Below are positions 25,935-34,876 of a stretch of DNA of 57,224 nucleotides, piece after piece. Both the position numbers and the translations under genes were made by a program. Below the pieces are notes generated by a model. The model worked only from the letters and a program-made list of their open reading frames with translations. It did no database searches and had not been told where the DNA came from. Source of the stretch: an uncultured Lachnospiraceae bacterium (GTDB lineage Bacteria; Bacillota; Clostridia; Lachnospirales; Lachnospiraceae); assembly GCA_947629865.1 (NCBI GenBank), contig CANRFJ010000020.1, positions 1 through 57,224 of the forward strand, written 5' to 3'. Numbering within the stretch: the stretch's first letter is position 1; every line of letters begins with the position of its first letter.

Positions 25935-28193
25935 TTAATTTCCGCCAAACAGACTGGCCAACGAACTCTGCTGCGACTGCAACTGTGCCAGCGCCTTCTC
26001 CATAGCGGTAAATTTACTGTAATAGGCATCTTCCATGCTGGCAAGCCGGTCTTCCCAGTCTTTGATCTGCTCCTCGTAATCCCTCACGTCCTCCTTCATC
26101 TTTATGTCATTGTAGAAAGTAAGGGCGCTGCTCACTTTGGAGCCGGCCATCTTGTCGCTCATCGTCTGACGAAGATTGGTGAACACACCGCTGAGTACGG
26201 AAATCACTGCCTCCGGATTATCGGCCAGAGCTGCTTTCAGTTTATCCGGCCGGTCTGCAAAAGTAGAGTCGTCCGAATCACCATAAATGTGAAGCAGTCC
26301 GTTTTCCGTAAAATCCGTAGATGTCATGATTCCAAAACTTGCCAAGGAATAATTCTTGCCGTTATAGTTGACCTGACTCATCATGGCCATTCGCATACCG
26401 GACATAATGTCGCGCAGGGTAGAATCACCACTGAGCAGACCATCTTTTATTTTATCTTCCCAGAGTTTGACGTCATCATCCGTCATCGCTTCCTTTTCTT
26501 CGCTGGTCAGCGGTTCGTATCCCTTTGCCTTATCTGCATTGTAAAGAGTGTTCATCTCCTTGACAACGGAATTGTACTCCTTCAGGAAGTCCTTAATCGT
26601 ATTGTATACGCCGTCCACGTCGCTGGCAACAGAGAAGGTGATGCTCTCTCCCTCCTTCGTCAGACCAGTAAGTCCAATCTCCAGTCCGTTTACCGATACG
26701 GTAGAAGATGATGAGGTGAGCTCCGCACCGTTCAGAATAATCCTGCTGTCGGACGCCTCTACCAGCGCCATGCCAGCCGGCGCTCCCTGACCGCCGTTTA
26801 TCGTCACCTGTCCGTCCTCTGCCACGGATATATCCGCCAGTCCGAGGGAGGACAAGGCAGAACCGCCAAGAGACGGATAACGATCCGTCACACCCGCATA
26901 GGCACTGACGGTAGGAGTGATATCTGTCTTTACGCTCTCAAGGTCATAGGTGGAGGTTCCCTCTACCGTGTGGGCCTCCGGTGAATCCACGGCGCCGGCG
27001 CCATAATATTTTTTCACGGCGCCCTCGCCCAGGCCCGCAATATCGTCTTTGGAAACGCCTGCATAGGCGGCGGCGTCTATCTCAAGTTTCACACTCTCGT
27101 CGTTTGCCACCTGCCCCTTTACATAACTGGTAGTGTCTGCATCCGCCTTTTTGGCGACAGCGTCGTTGTACGCTTTATCGGCGCTCCACTTGATATATTC
27201 CTCTTTGGACATGTCCTGCACGCCCATCTTCGTCTTGTCTTCTTCCGTGAGGATATCAAAGTTGTTGCCGTATTTCTCTGCCAGTTCCGCTTTTACATTG
27301 CCGTCCTCGTCATAGTAGTCCGCTTTCAGACTATCCTTGGCCGCCGTCTCATACTCTGCATATTTTTCAGAGTAAATCTTGGCAGAGACATATTTCTCCG
27401 CCCCGGCTTTGGAAGCCGCTGTCTTCGTATTGTAAGCCATCTTGGCAATGTCGTCCAGAGCCTTATTGTAGGCCTCCGTCCCCACGCCGGATGTCTCCAG
27501 CGCCTTGATTGCCTTATCCACAACGGCCTTATTCTCAGCCGTCATGCTGCTGTAGCCGACCTGACTGCGGATTGCCTCTCTGCCCTGTAGCTCCTCAGCG
27601 CTAATCTCAGTACTCGTTATGGAGAACGCATTGCTCACTCCGCTATCCTTGCTGGAGATGAAAAACCTCTGCTGTGTCGTGTCATAACTGGCATTGAGTC
27701 CGGCGCTCTTTAAACTGTTGACAAAATCCGATATCTTTGTATCCGCCGTAATCTCAAGTTCAGTATTCTTCCCGCCTGCTGTGATGGTAATCTTCTTATT
27801 CAGAAGAGAGGGATCTAAATCCACCAGCTTTGCGCTGGTACTGGTGGCGCCTATTTTTGCGCCGGTCAGATACTGCGCCGTGGCAATATTCTTCACTTCC
27901 AGGCTGTAATTGCCGTTGGCCGCATTGGTGTTGGCCTTAACACTCACCTTAGAAGGATCGGAAACAGTTGCCTTCTTAGTCATATAGGTGGACTGCAACT
28001 GCATCTTAGTGGCATAATCCGTATATAATTTGTATAATTTTGTGTTTAAATCAGCCCATTTGGTCTGTGTCCACTCCAGTTTGGTCTTGGACTTCTCGAT
28101 TTTGGTCTTTTTCATCTTCTGCGCCGACATAAGCGCTCCGACAATCGCCTCGGTATCCAGTCCGGAAGACAGACCGCTCATACGAATTCCCAT
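25935..28193 (-). CDS. fliD: Flagellar cap protein FliD with large variable insert
   Basis: Caps the filament and promotes flagellin polymerisation. The N-terminal FliD_N domain starts GLSSGLDTEAIVGALMS. The C-terminal domain includes EYNSVVKEMNTLYNADKAKGYEPL-like sequence and a closing coiled coil (about 700-750). At 752 residues it is far longer than the 450-500 usual in model organisms. The excess is an Ala/Asp/Lys-rich region, about residues 200-440, expected to form surface-exposed domains. It is 11 bp downstream of flaG and shares its sigma-28 promoter. Confidence 0.95.
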   Translation of the reverse strand: MGIRMSGLSSGLDTEAIVGALMSAQKMKKTKIEKSKTKLEWTQTKWADLNTKLYKLYTDYATKMQLQSTYMTKKATVSDPSKVSVKANTNAANGNYSLEVKNIATAQYLTGAKIGATSTSAKLVDLDPSLLNKKITITAGGKNTELEITADTKISDFVNSLKSAGLNASYDTTQQRFFISSKDSGVSNAFSITSTEISAEELQGREAIRSQVGYSSMTAENKAVVDKAIKALETSGVGTEAYNKALDDIAKMAYNTKTAASKAGAEKYVSAKIYSEKYAEYETAAKDSLKADYYDEDGNVKAELAEKYGNNFDILTEEDKTKMGVQDMSKEEYIKWSADKAYNDAVAKKADADTTSYVKGQVANDESVKLEIDAAAYAGVSKDDIAGLGEGAVKKYYGAGAVDSPEAHTVEGTSTYDLESVKTDITPTVSAYAGVTDRYPSLGGSALSSLGLADISVAEDGQVTINGGQGAPAGMALVEASDSRIILNGAELTSSSSTVSVNGLEIGLTGLTKEGESITFSVASDVDGVYNTIKDFLKEYNSVVKEMNTLYNADKAKGYEPLTSEEKEAMTDDDVKLWEDKIKDGLLSGDSTLRDIMSGMRMAMMSQVNYNGKNYSLASFGIMTSTDFTENGLLHIYGDSDDSTFADRPDKLKAALADNPEAVISVLSGVFTNLRQTMSDKMAGSKVSSALTFYNDIKMKEDVRDYEEQIKDWEDRLASMEDAYYSKFTAMEKALAQLQSQQSSLASLFGGN

Positions 28194-28204
28194 AACACTT
28201 CCTC

Positions 28205-28612
28205 CTATCTTCTCTCGTCAACAAGAATTCCCGCCATCTCCCACATCTTCTGGAGCATATCCAGTGATTTCTCCGGCGGAATCTCACGAATCACTTCATC
28301 TGTATCGGCATTCAGGACCTTAATGGAGACACGGTTGGTCTCTTTATGGTAGGAATACTCGCAACGGGTTCTCACCATCTTACGGTTGGCGCTCTTTACT
28401 GCGTCGTCAATGGTGGCCTCGCTGGCTGCGCGCTCCTTCTGCTCACCCTGTTCGCCGCCCTTTCTGTCCTCTGCTTTGGACGCAGGAGACGGCGCATTCT
28501 CTATGACGGCAGCCGTCTTGACCGATTCGACCGGCTCCGGTCTGCTCACTGGCGCCTTCGGCGACTCTGCCGAACTGAAACCTGCGCTTGTATTGATTGC
28601 TTCAATTTCCAT
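28205..28612 (-). CDS. flaG: FlaG family flagellar protein
   Basis: A 135-residue protein. Residues 1-70 are low-complexity Ser/Ala/Glu. The FlaG domain (about 75-135) has SYHKETNRVSIKVLNADTDE, VIREIPPEKSLDMLQKMW and a final GILVDERR, typical of family members that influence filament length. The start is the ATG at 28612, eight bases after GGAGG, rather than the upstream ATG at 28627. The Shine-Dalgarno lies in a predicted CsrA hairpin. It is followed by fliD at 11 bp. Confidence 0.9.
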   Translation of the reverse strand: MEIEAINTSAGFSSAESPKAPVSRPEPVESVKTAAVIENAPSPASKAEDRKGGEQGEQKERAASEATIDDAVKSANRKMVRTRCEYSYHKETNRVSIKVLNADTDEVIREIPPEKSLDMLQKMWEMAGILVDERR

Positions 28613-28617
28613 TTCCA

Positions 28618-28631
28618 ACACCTCCATGTGT
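28618..28631 (-). promoter_or_regulatory. Predicted CsrA-binding hairpin over the flaG ribosome binding site
   Basis: On the minus strand ACAC-ATGGAG-GTGT folds as a 4-bp stem with a 6-nt loop showing GGA, and the sequence matches the CsrA core ACA-n-GGA-n-GU. The GGAGG Shine-Dalgarno of flaG lies mostly within the loop. csrA itself is the gene upstream. Binding is an inference. Confidence 0.5.
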
Positions 28632-28665
28632 ATCTTATAAAAAGATTTTCCTTACCTTATCATTT

Positions 28666-28693
28666 TTATCGGCACATAAAGGTGTAAAGTTTA
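28666..28693 (-). promoter_or_regulatory. Sigma-28 (SigD/FliA) promoter of flaG-fliD-fliS-fliT
   Basis: Minus-strand TAAA (28693-28690), 16-bp spacer and GCCGATAA (28673-28666), matching the flagellar sigma consensus TAAA-N15/16-GCCGATAA at every defined base. It lies about 54 bp upstream of the flaG start. The -35 is inside the inverted repeat at 28675-28725. Confidence 0.75.
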
Positions 28694-28725
28694 CCCCTTC
28701 TCTGGGAAAACTTTACACCTTTATG
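28675..28725. repeat. Perfect 18-bp inverted repeat between csrA and flaG
   Basis: Arms CATAAAGGTGTAAAGTTT (28675-28692) and its exact complement (28708-28725) flank a 15-nt centre that can itself pair CCC with GGG. No T run follows on the minus strand, so it is not a standard terminator for csrA. It may be a factor-dependent terminator, an RNA-stabilising 3' hairpin or an operator over the sigma-28 promoter. Confidence 0.7.
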
Positions 28726-28749
28726 AAAAATTTTATGCCGGAATATCTC

Positions 28750-28968
28750 TTATTTCATGAGGCCGGACAACGTCTCCGGACTCGCTGTGCTGGCAGAATC
28801 CCTGTTTTCCTTCTGTATCTGCTGATAGATTTCCTTGCGGTAAATGGGTACCGACCTCGGAGCCTCAATTCCAATCTTTATCTGGTCTCCCTTTATCTCC
28901 AGCACCGTCACCTCGATGTTGTCGTTTATAACGATGGATTCATTGGCTTTTCTCGCTAATGCTAGCAT
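28750..28968 (-). CDS. csrA: Carbon storage regulator CsrA
   Basis: RNA-binding dimer that blocks translation by binding GGA motifs in ribosome binding sites; in Gram-positives its main target is flagellin mRNA. The 72-residue protein begins MLALARKANESIVINDNIEV and has IKIGIEAPRSVPIYRKEIY, covering the conserved RNA-contact residues at both ends of the beta fold. It starts 4 bp after fliW, its protein antagonist, as in B. subtilis. Confidence 0.97.
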   Translation of the reverse strand: MLALARKANESIVINDNIEVTVLEIKGDQIKIGIEAPRSVPIYRKEIYQQIQKENRDSASTASPETLSGLMK

Positions 28969-28972
28969 ACTG

Positions 28973-29425
28973 TCATTCCCCCCTCCGCGCTTTGAGGAGT
29001 TCGTAAATCTTATACTTCACCTCATAATCTTCGTTTTCAACTACGATCTGCGCTCCCTTTCTCGTATCCGAATTAATGATAATGGGCGCCTTGAGATTTA
29101 CAGACATCTCTTTCAGATTCGGGGGCACGTTCATCGTCAGCAGGATTACCAGATTCTCCTCTGTCAGCTCGCCGATATGAGACAGGAGCTCATCTTCTAC
29201 GACCGGATTGTAATCCTCTTTGACAATCCACGGCTTGATGACAGGCATCGCAAGCCATGGCTCCTCAATGCTCTGAAACCAGGAGATATTCGTCTCCTCC
29301 TTCTCACAGTCGTACAAAATGGTAAAACGGGTATAATCCCCCAGGCCGATCAGTCCGCGCTCCAAAGTCACAATCTTTTCCTCCGGCAAATCTACTTCCC
29401 CAAAAAATTTTGTCTTCACTAACAT
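28973..29425 (-). CDS. fliW: Flagellar assembly factor FliW
   Basis: Sequesters CsrA and binds flagellin, so coupling filament export to flagellin translation. The 150-residue protein shows FFGEVDLPEEKIVTLERGLIGL near the start, WFQSIEEPWLAMPV, and LKAPIIINSDTRKGAQIV, all characteristic. It lies between flgL and csrA, 4 bp from the latter. Confidence 0.96.
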   Translation of the reverse strand: MLVKTKFFGEVDLPEEKIVTLERGLIGLGDYTRFTILYDCEKEETNISWFQSIEEPWLAMPVIKPWIVKEDYNPVVEDELLSHIGELTEENLVILLTMNVPPNLKEMSVNLKAPIIINSDTRKGAQIVVENEDYEVKYKIYELLKARRGE

Positions 29426-29459
29426 CGTTTCATCTCCTTTTTCCCATCATAACATATTT

Positions 29460-30950
29460 TCAGATAAAATCCAAGAGGGACTGGCCCAGAACCTTGGAGG
29501 TGGCGTTCAAAATCGCCTGATACAACAGATCCGCCTCATTGAACTTAATATAGGCCTCTCCCAGATTCGCGTCGATGTTGTCCGAGCGGGCCTCATCCGT
29601 ATCTATCTCCTGATTATCGAGCCGCGTCTTCGTCATCTCCAGTCTGGCATACCGGGCGCCGTGATCCGCCACAGCCACGCCCATATTGGTTATCTCATTG
29701 TCGCAGAGCGTAATGGTAGAACCGAAACTGTTAGTCAGAACCGTCTTTTCCAGCGCTAACTGCGTCTCGATTTGCCCGCGCAGTTCATTAAGATTTGCCA
29801 GTGTCTCCGTGTCTCCCTCGTCGCAGTCAGAAATTCTCTTTTCCACCGATGCCAGTTTCTCCTCTATCACTTCGATATCATTGCAGCGGTTCATGATGTC
29901 CTCCACGGCGCGGCCAATCGACAGGCTGATCGCATCTGTGGCCTCTGTGTTGACCGTCAGAGTCTGGCTGAAATTTATCTGATAATTTATCTTCTGATTC
30001 CCCGCATTCGTGTATTTTGCAGTAACTCCCGTCACGTTGTCCACCGTGGAGCAGACAAAATAGTGCTCCGGACGCGCGTCATCTTTTTCAAATGCGGTCT
30101 TCTGATAGGTGACGCTCAAATCGGAACCGGCCCGGACATCGTCGTATACCGCGTCTCCAAACACAATTTCCCCCGTCTCCGGCACATAATACACCTCATT
30201 TTCCGCCGGATGCAGATGTTCATTATATGTGCTGTCATCCGAGACGCTCTTTGTGATGGCAGTGACTGTCTTTGTATTGCCGGCGGCGTCCGTATAGGTA
30301 AGCGTCACATCCTGTCCGTCCTTGTCACAGCTGTCGTAGGAGAGCAGCGCCCGGTGGGTACTCTCAAACATGGAGGCCTCGTTGGCATAGTCAGTCCCGC
30401 TCTTGCCGTCATCATACTCTGCCTCTCCATAGACATACTGGTATTTATTGATGCTGTTGATTTCTATGTTTTCCGTGATTGTATAGGTGACATTATCCTG
30501 TGCGTCCTTGAACAAAAGCGGCACGTCCGTGCGGTAGCCGGTAAAGAGATAGCGTCCCGCATAATCATGGTTTCCGCACTGCTCGTAAATATAGTCCGCC
30601 AGTTCCTTTAACTGCGCCACGATGTCTGCCCGCTGTTTTGCGTCATAAGTCCCTGTAGCGGCCTGCGTGCAGTAATCCTTTATATCGGTTATGCCCTTTG
30701 TCACATGGTCCATGACCGTCTCCGTCTCATTCATCCACGAGACAGCGTCCTCAATATTGGTCTGGTACTGCTCTATCTCCGCTATCTCCGTGCGGAATTT
30801 CAATTCCCGGACTGCCACTGTGGGATCGTCGGACGGGCGTTGTATCTTCCGCTGGGTATTGTACTGGTTCAGATATTCGTTGTATACATTTTTGTTTTTC
30901 TGCATGTTCATCAACGAATTGTCACGCATCATATTGTTCGTTACTCTCAT
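29460..30950 (-). CDS. flgL: Flagellar hook-filament junction protein FlgL
   Basis: Hook-associated protein 3, joining hook-associated FlgK to the filament. The 496-residue protein has a flagellin-like N-terminus (MRVTNNMMRDNSLMNMQKN, then PSDDPTVAVRELKFR) and a C-terminal coiled-coil segment ending LYQAILNATSKVLGQSLLDFI. It is longer than the usual 300-400 residues because of a beta-rich middle region (about 160-330). It follows the first flgK and precedes fliW by 34 bp. Confidence 0.95.
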   Translation of the reverse strand: MRVTNNMMRDNSLMNMQKNKNVYNEYLNQYNTQRKIQRPSDDPTVAVRELKFRTEIAEIEQYQTNIEDAVSWMNETETVMDHVTKGITDIKDYCTQAATGTYDAKQRADIVAQLKELADYIYEQCGNHDYAGRYLFTGYRTDVPLLFKDAQDNVTYTITENIEINSINKYQYVYGEAEYDDGKSGTDYANEASMFESTHRALLSYDSCDKDGQDVTLTYTDAAGNTKTVTAITKSVSDDSTYNEHLHPAENEVYYVPETGEIVFGDAVYDDVRAGSDLSVTYQKTAFEKDDARPEHYFVCSTVDNVTGVTAKYTNAGNQKINYQINFSQTLTVNTEATDAISLSIGRAVEDIMNRCNDIEVIEEKLASVEKRISDCDEGDTETLANLNELRGQIETQLALEKTVLTNSFGSTITLCDNEITNMGVAVADHGARYARLEMTKTRLDNQEIDTDEARSDNIDANLGEAYIKFNEADLLYQAILNATSKVLGQSLLDFI

Positions 30951-31000
30951 GGCAGCCTCCTTACCTTGCTTTACTTTGCTTTACATTGTCTCATGTCGGA

Positions 31001-32896
31001 TTATATTGCCGTCTGGTTGATCAGTTTATCCAGCACTTCATTCATCACCGACAGCACTTTGTACTGATTCAGAAGCATCTGCTGGAAAATAATCATATTT
31101 GCGCCTTCCTCGTCCTCGTCCACACCGGATACGGACTGGCGGTTGATGTCAATTGAATAGAGCAAATCGCTCTGGCTCTTAGCCAGCGTGATGGATTTTT
31201 GCGCATCGACTCCCAGAGTAGCCGTCATCGCCTGGATAAATTTGTCCGGCGCACCGTAGACAAACATATCTGCTTTATCCTTCAGCTCCGTGAGTTTCTG
31301 GAGATTGTCCGCATTGTCGCTTCCGAGACTTCCTCCGTCCTCCAGCCTGCCCTTGGCGGCAATGAGATCCGAATTGTCATGTAATTTCTTCGTCACGCTG
31401 AAATTCAGCGCCGTCATGTAATAATAAGATCCGGCAAAGACGCCGTTCTCATCCGCCTCCGGCACGGAGGAAAACGCAGAATAGCGGCCGTCTGTCTTTT
31501 CCGTGAAAACAAAGTTGTCACCCGTTGCGGCAACCGTTGCATTGAAAAAGTCAATGCCCTGATTATCGTTCAAATCGTATCCCTGTTTGTGGACGGTGTT
31601 GAACTCCTGGGAAAAAGTCCTCACGAATTCATTGAGCTGCGCCATGTAATAGGGAATCCCCTTCATGTCAATCGCTCTGCCCACGCTCACATTGTACTCA
31701 CCGGCCACTGCGATATTCAGCAGAGTGGCCTCATCTGCCGGCACCTTGTTGGAAAGGGTAAACTGATAAGTAAAGTTTCCGTCCTCTCCTACCGTCACCT
31801 CAAAACTCTCATAGGCGTAAGTTCTTCCGTTAATGATGATCTCGCCGTCCTGGGCCGGAATATTTAACTGCTGCACATCATTGCAGTTGGCGTCGGTAAT
31901 TGTGAGTACCAGATTTCCGTCTGCATTGTTTGAGACAGCGTTGGCCTTTCCCTGCAGCACGGTGCCGTTGTTGCCGTCTCTCATCTCAAACAGAGCCTGT
32001 AACTGCCCGCCCAGTTCATTCGTATAAGGGTTGAGAGGAGTGCCGTCCTCCCACTGAATGGAATAACAGCCCTTAATGTCGTTAATACTGCTGTACGTCT
32101 GTTTCTGCACTATCTCCATCTTGTTGGTGGTATAGGTATCCACCAGGACGCCGCCATTGACATATACATAGTACTGGGGCACGCCCACGCCGTCCGGCGG
32201 CATTTTTTCAGACACCGTCACATTACAGTACTTGGAAAGTTCGTCAATCAGCTGACTCCTCTGGTCGCGCAAATCGTTGGCCGTGGAGCCGTAGGCCTCA
32301 ACTGTGTTGATCTGTCGGTTAATGGAAACTATTTTATCTGCATAGGCATTAATCTGCTCCACCGTGATCCGAATGTTGTCATTCGCCTCCTGCTGCAGAT
32401 TCTGCAGCGATGTGGCGGCGCTCTGGATTGCAGAAGCAAAGGTCTCCGCCACCGATATCGACTGCCTGCGCACGGTGCCGTTGTTGGGGTTTCCCGCCAA
32501 ATTGCTCAGGGCCGCATAGAAGGTGTCAAAGGCGTCGGTCAGCAGTGTCTTGTCCTTATTCTCGTCTCCTTCGTTCGCGATTCCACTGCACAATTTATCC
32601 TGAATCTTATTCAGATAATAACTCTGCATATCGTACCGGTAATACGTAGAGGTAGTCTTCTGGAATTTGGTATCATAGTATTCATTTCTTTCCCTGTAAA
32701 TCTCATCAACCGTCACTCCATAGCCCTGCACCATCAGAGAGCTTCTGTTTGCCACCATGGCAGACATTCTCACCTTCTGTCTGGAATAGCCCTTTGTATA
32801 GACATTTGCAACATTATGGCCCGTGACCTGAATAGCCTTGTTGTAAGTCATCATGCCGGATTTTGCAATCTCAAGTCCTCCAAATGTAGATGCCAT
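31001..32896 (-). CDS. flgK: Flagellar hook-associated protein FlgK (paralogue 1)
   Basis: Hook-filament junction protein of 631 residues. The N-terminus has GLEIAKSGMMTYNKAIQVTG then HNVANVYTKGYSRQKV. The C-terminus has SGVDEDEEGANMIIFQQMLL and a final coiled coil, the paired ends typical of rod/hook axial proteins. It lies 50 bp before flgL and follows a second, diverged flgK. Two consecutive full-length copies are unusual. Confidence 0.93.
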   Translation of the reverse strand: MASTFGGLEIAKSGMMTYNKAIQVTGHNVANVYTKGYSRQKVRMSAMVANRSSLMVQGYGVTVDEIYRERNEYYDTKFQKTTSTYYRYDMQSYYLNKIQDKLCSGIANEGDENKDKTLLTDAFDTFYAALSNLAGNPNNGTVRRQSISVAETFASAIQSAATSLQNLQQEANDNIRITVEQINAYADKIVSINRQINTVEAYGSTANDLRDQRSQLIDELSKYCNVTVSEKMPPDGVGVPQYYVYVNGGVLVDTYTTNKMEIVQKQTYSSINDIKGCYSIQWEDGTPLNPYTNELGGQLQALFEMRDGNNGTVLQGKANAVSNNADGNLVLTITDANCNDVQQLNIPAQDGEIIINGRTYAYESFEVTVGEDGNFTYQFTLSNKVPADEATLLNIAVAGEYNVSVGRAIDMKGIPYYMAQLNEFVRTFSQEFNTVHKQGYDLNDNQGIDFFNATVAATGDNFVFTEKTDGRYSAFSSVPEADENGVFAGSYYYMTALNFSVTKKLHDNSDLIAAKGRLEDGGSLGSDNADNLQKLTELKDKADMFVYGAPDKFIQAMTATLGVDAQKSITLAKSQSDLLYSIDINRQSVSGVDEDEEGANMIIFQQMLLNQYKVLSVMNEVLDKLINQTAI

Positions 32897-32948
32897 AGCA
32901 TTTCGCCTCCTAATCGAATTTCGTATCTATCTGTCATACCGTTCCGTA

Positions 32949-34736
32949 TTATGCCAGTCTCTCTATCAGATATTCCAGCATTTCGTCCACCACTGTGATA
33001 TAGCGGGAAGACGCGTCGTAGCAGCGCTGGAATTTAATCAGATCAGATAATTCCTCCTCCGAGGAAACGCCCATCACATTCTGGCGCTCATCATCTGCGG
33101 TGGCAACGGTGAGTTCCTGGTTTTCCACAATCCCATTCCACACATTTCCGAGCAGCGCCATATCTGACACCATTGCCTGATAATAATTCATCACCGTATA
33201 GGTCGACATGGAATCGGGAGCCAGTGCGCCGATTTTCTCACTGAACACATCATCAAAAGCCCCCTCCAGCCTGTCATTGGCATAACAATCCTTTTCTCCG
33301 GTGTTGTCGCCGTGTTTTACACCGAGGCGGCATGGATCCTGCATGACGTCGGGATTAATCACCAACTGGCTTATTGTATAAAGGGAATATCCGTCGGACG
33401 GATCCTCCTCATTGTACTTCCACACCTCTATCTCCTGAGGATTTCCCTCATCATCCAGAATATTTATCTTTGTCCTCGTATAGCGCTCGCAGCCCCTTCT
33501 TGAGAAAAGTTCCGCCCCCATCGTCTTGTCGGCGTCATCTCCGATCAGGGCATTTTCCTCGTCCAGTATCCGAATCGTCTCGCCGTCAGCTGTCTGCACT
33601 TCTTTCATCGGGCTGAATACGTCGTTTATCCTCGTAACGATTTCGTGTACCAGTGTGTCCAGCTGACACTGCGCCTTCTGTACCACCGAGGCGCCTGCGC
33701 CCTTATTGTATATCTCCACGTCCTCGCGGTATTTCTTCATGGCCGCATTGTAAGCATTTGTGTCCACGATGCCATCTGCGTTTTTGAAATCATCCTGCTC
33801 CGGCTTCTGAGGCATACTGGTATAGTCGGCGGCATAAGAACCGCGCGCCACGAGCAGTCCCCGGAGAGAGCCCACGTCCGTCTCCTGTTCGGAGGAGTAT
33901 TCCAGACTCTGTCTCACAAAATAATCGCCCCCGGTCGCCCACACCGGCTTCAGCAGCTGGGATTTATTGCTCTCATACTCCGTGGTGAGGAAATACTGAC
34001 TGGTATCGTCGAGAAGAAAACCTCCCTCTGAGTATATGAGCACCGTTCCGTCCTGCTGCTCCTGAACCTCGAAGTTTATAATTCCGGACAGCTGATCCAG
34101 CAGATCGTTCCGGCTGTCCCGGTAGTCGTTGGCTGACTCGCCGGTCGCCTCGTATTTCTGTATCTTTTTATTCAAATCCTTGATTTCTGTCACGATGCTG
34201 TTAATGGTATCGACCTGCTTCTGCACCTCCTGGTTCAGACTGGTCTGATAATCATTCAGATCCTTCTGCAGAACCTGGGCGCGCTCAATAAACTGGCTGG
34301 CCACCGATACCATCTGCTGCTTGTATACGACGTCGTCGCAATTCACGCCAAAGCTCCTCAACATTCCCTCCAGTTCCAGGATGCCGTCCTGAAAGCTCTG
34401 TCCGTCCATTTCTCCCATCATGTTGTATATATCAAACACCGTGTCGCGATTTGCCTCATAGAAATTCTGCCGTCCAAACTGAAGGCGGTACTGGGCGTCC
34501 AGAAAGATGTTGCGCACCTGTCTGGTAGTCACAACCCTTGTTCCGGTTCCCACCTGCAGCACATTGTCATACTGTCCGACCGTATTCTGATAAAAGGAAT
34601 CCGTCACGACGGTCTGCTGCCTTGTGTATCCCTGCGTCTGTGCATTGGCGAGGTTATGTCCTGCCGTATACAGCGACGACTGGGCCGAGCGCAGGCCGGA
34701 CACTCCGGCGTTAAAACTCGTCATCAGATTTCCCAT
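32949..34736 (-). CDS. flgK: Flagellar hook-associated protein FlgK (paralogue 2)
   Basis: A 595-residue FlgK. It begins MGNLMTSFNAGVSGLRSAQS and has HNLANAQTQGYTRQQ; the C-terminus has MGVSSEEELSDLIKFQRCYD followed by the terminal coiled coil. The ATG at 34736 with AGGAG nine bases upstream is preferred to a frame opening at 34811, whose first 25 residues do not fit the family. It differs strongly from paralogue 1 in the middle domains, so this is an old duplication or a specialised second junction protein. Confidence 0.93.
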   Translation of the reverse strand: MGNLMTSFNAGVSGLRSAQSSLYTAGHNLANAQTQGYTRQQTVVTDSFYQNTVGQYDNVLQVGTGTRVVTTRQVRNIFLDAQYRLQFGRQNFYEANRDTVFDIYNMMGEMDGQSFQDGILELEGMLRSFGVNCDDVVYKQQMVSVASQFIERAQVLQKDLNDYQTSLNQEVQKQVDTINSIVTEIKDLNKKIQKYEATGESANDYRDSRNDLLDQLSGIINFEVQEQQDGTVLIYSEGGFLLDDTSQYFLTTEYESNKSQLLKPVWATGGDYFVRQSLEYSSEQETDVGSLRGLLVARGSYAADYTSMPQKPEQDDFKNADGIVDTNAYNAAMKKYREDVEIYNKGAGASVVQKAQCQLDTLVHEIVTRINDVFSPMKEVQTADGETIRILDEENALIGDDADKTMGAELFSRRGCERYTRTKINILDDEGNPQEIEVWKYNEEDPSDGYSLYTISQLVINPDVMQDPCRLGVKHGDNTGEKDCYANDRLEGAFDDVFSEKIGALAPDSMSTYTVMNYYQAMVSDMALLGNVWNGIVENQELTVATADDERQNVMGVSSEEELSDLIKFQRCYDASSRYITVVDEMLEYLIERLA

Positions 34737-34876
34737 ATCCGCAACTCCTTTCCTCTCTGTCAGGTTCTGTCCCAGGCAACGGCCATCCTGTTTTGCGGGC
34801 CGTCCTGTCATATAAAAAGTACACCGATACCGGGAACCGTATCCAGCAGGAGACAGCCTTTCAATCCGCCGTCATC

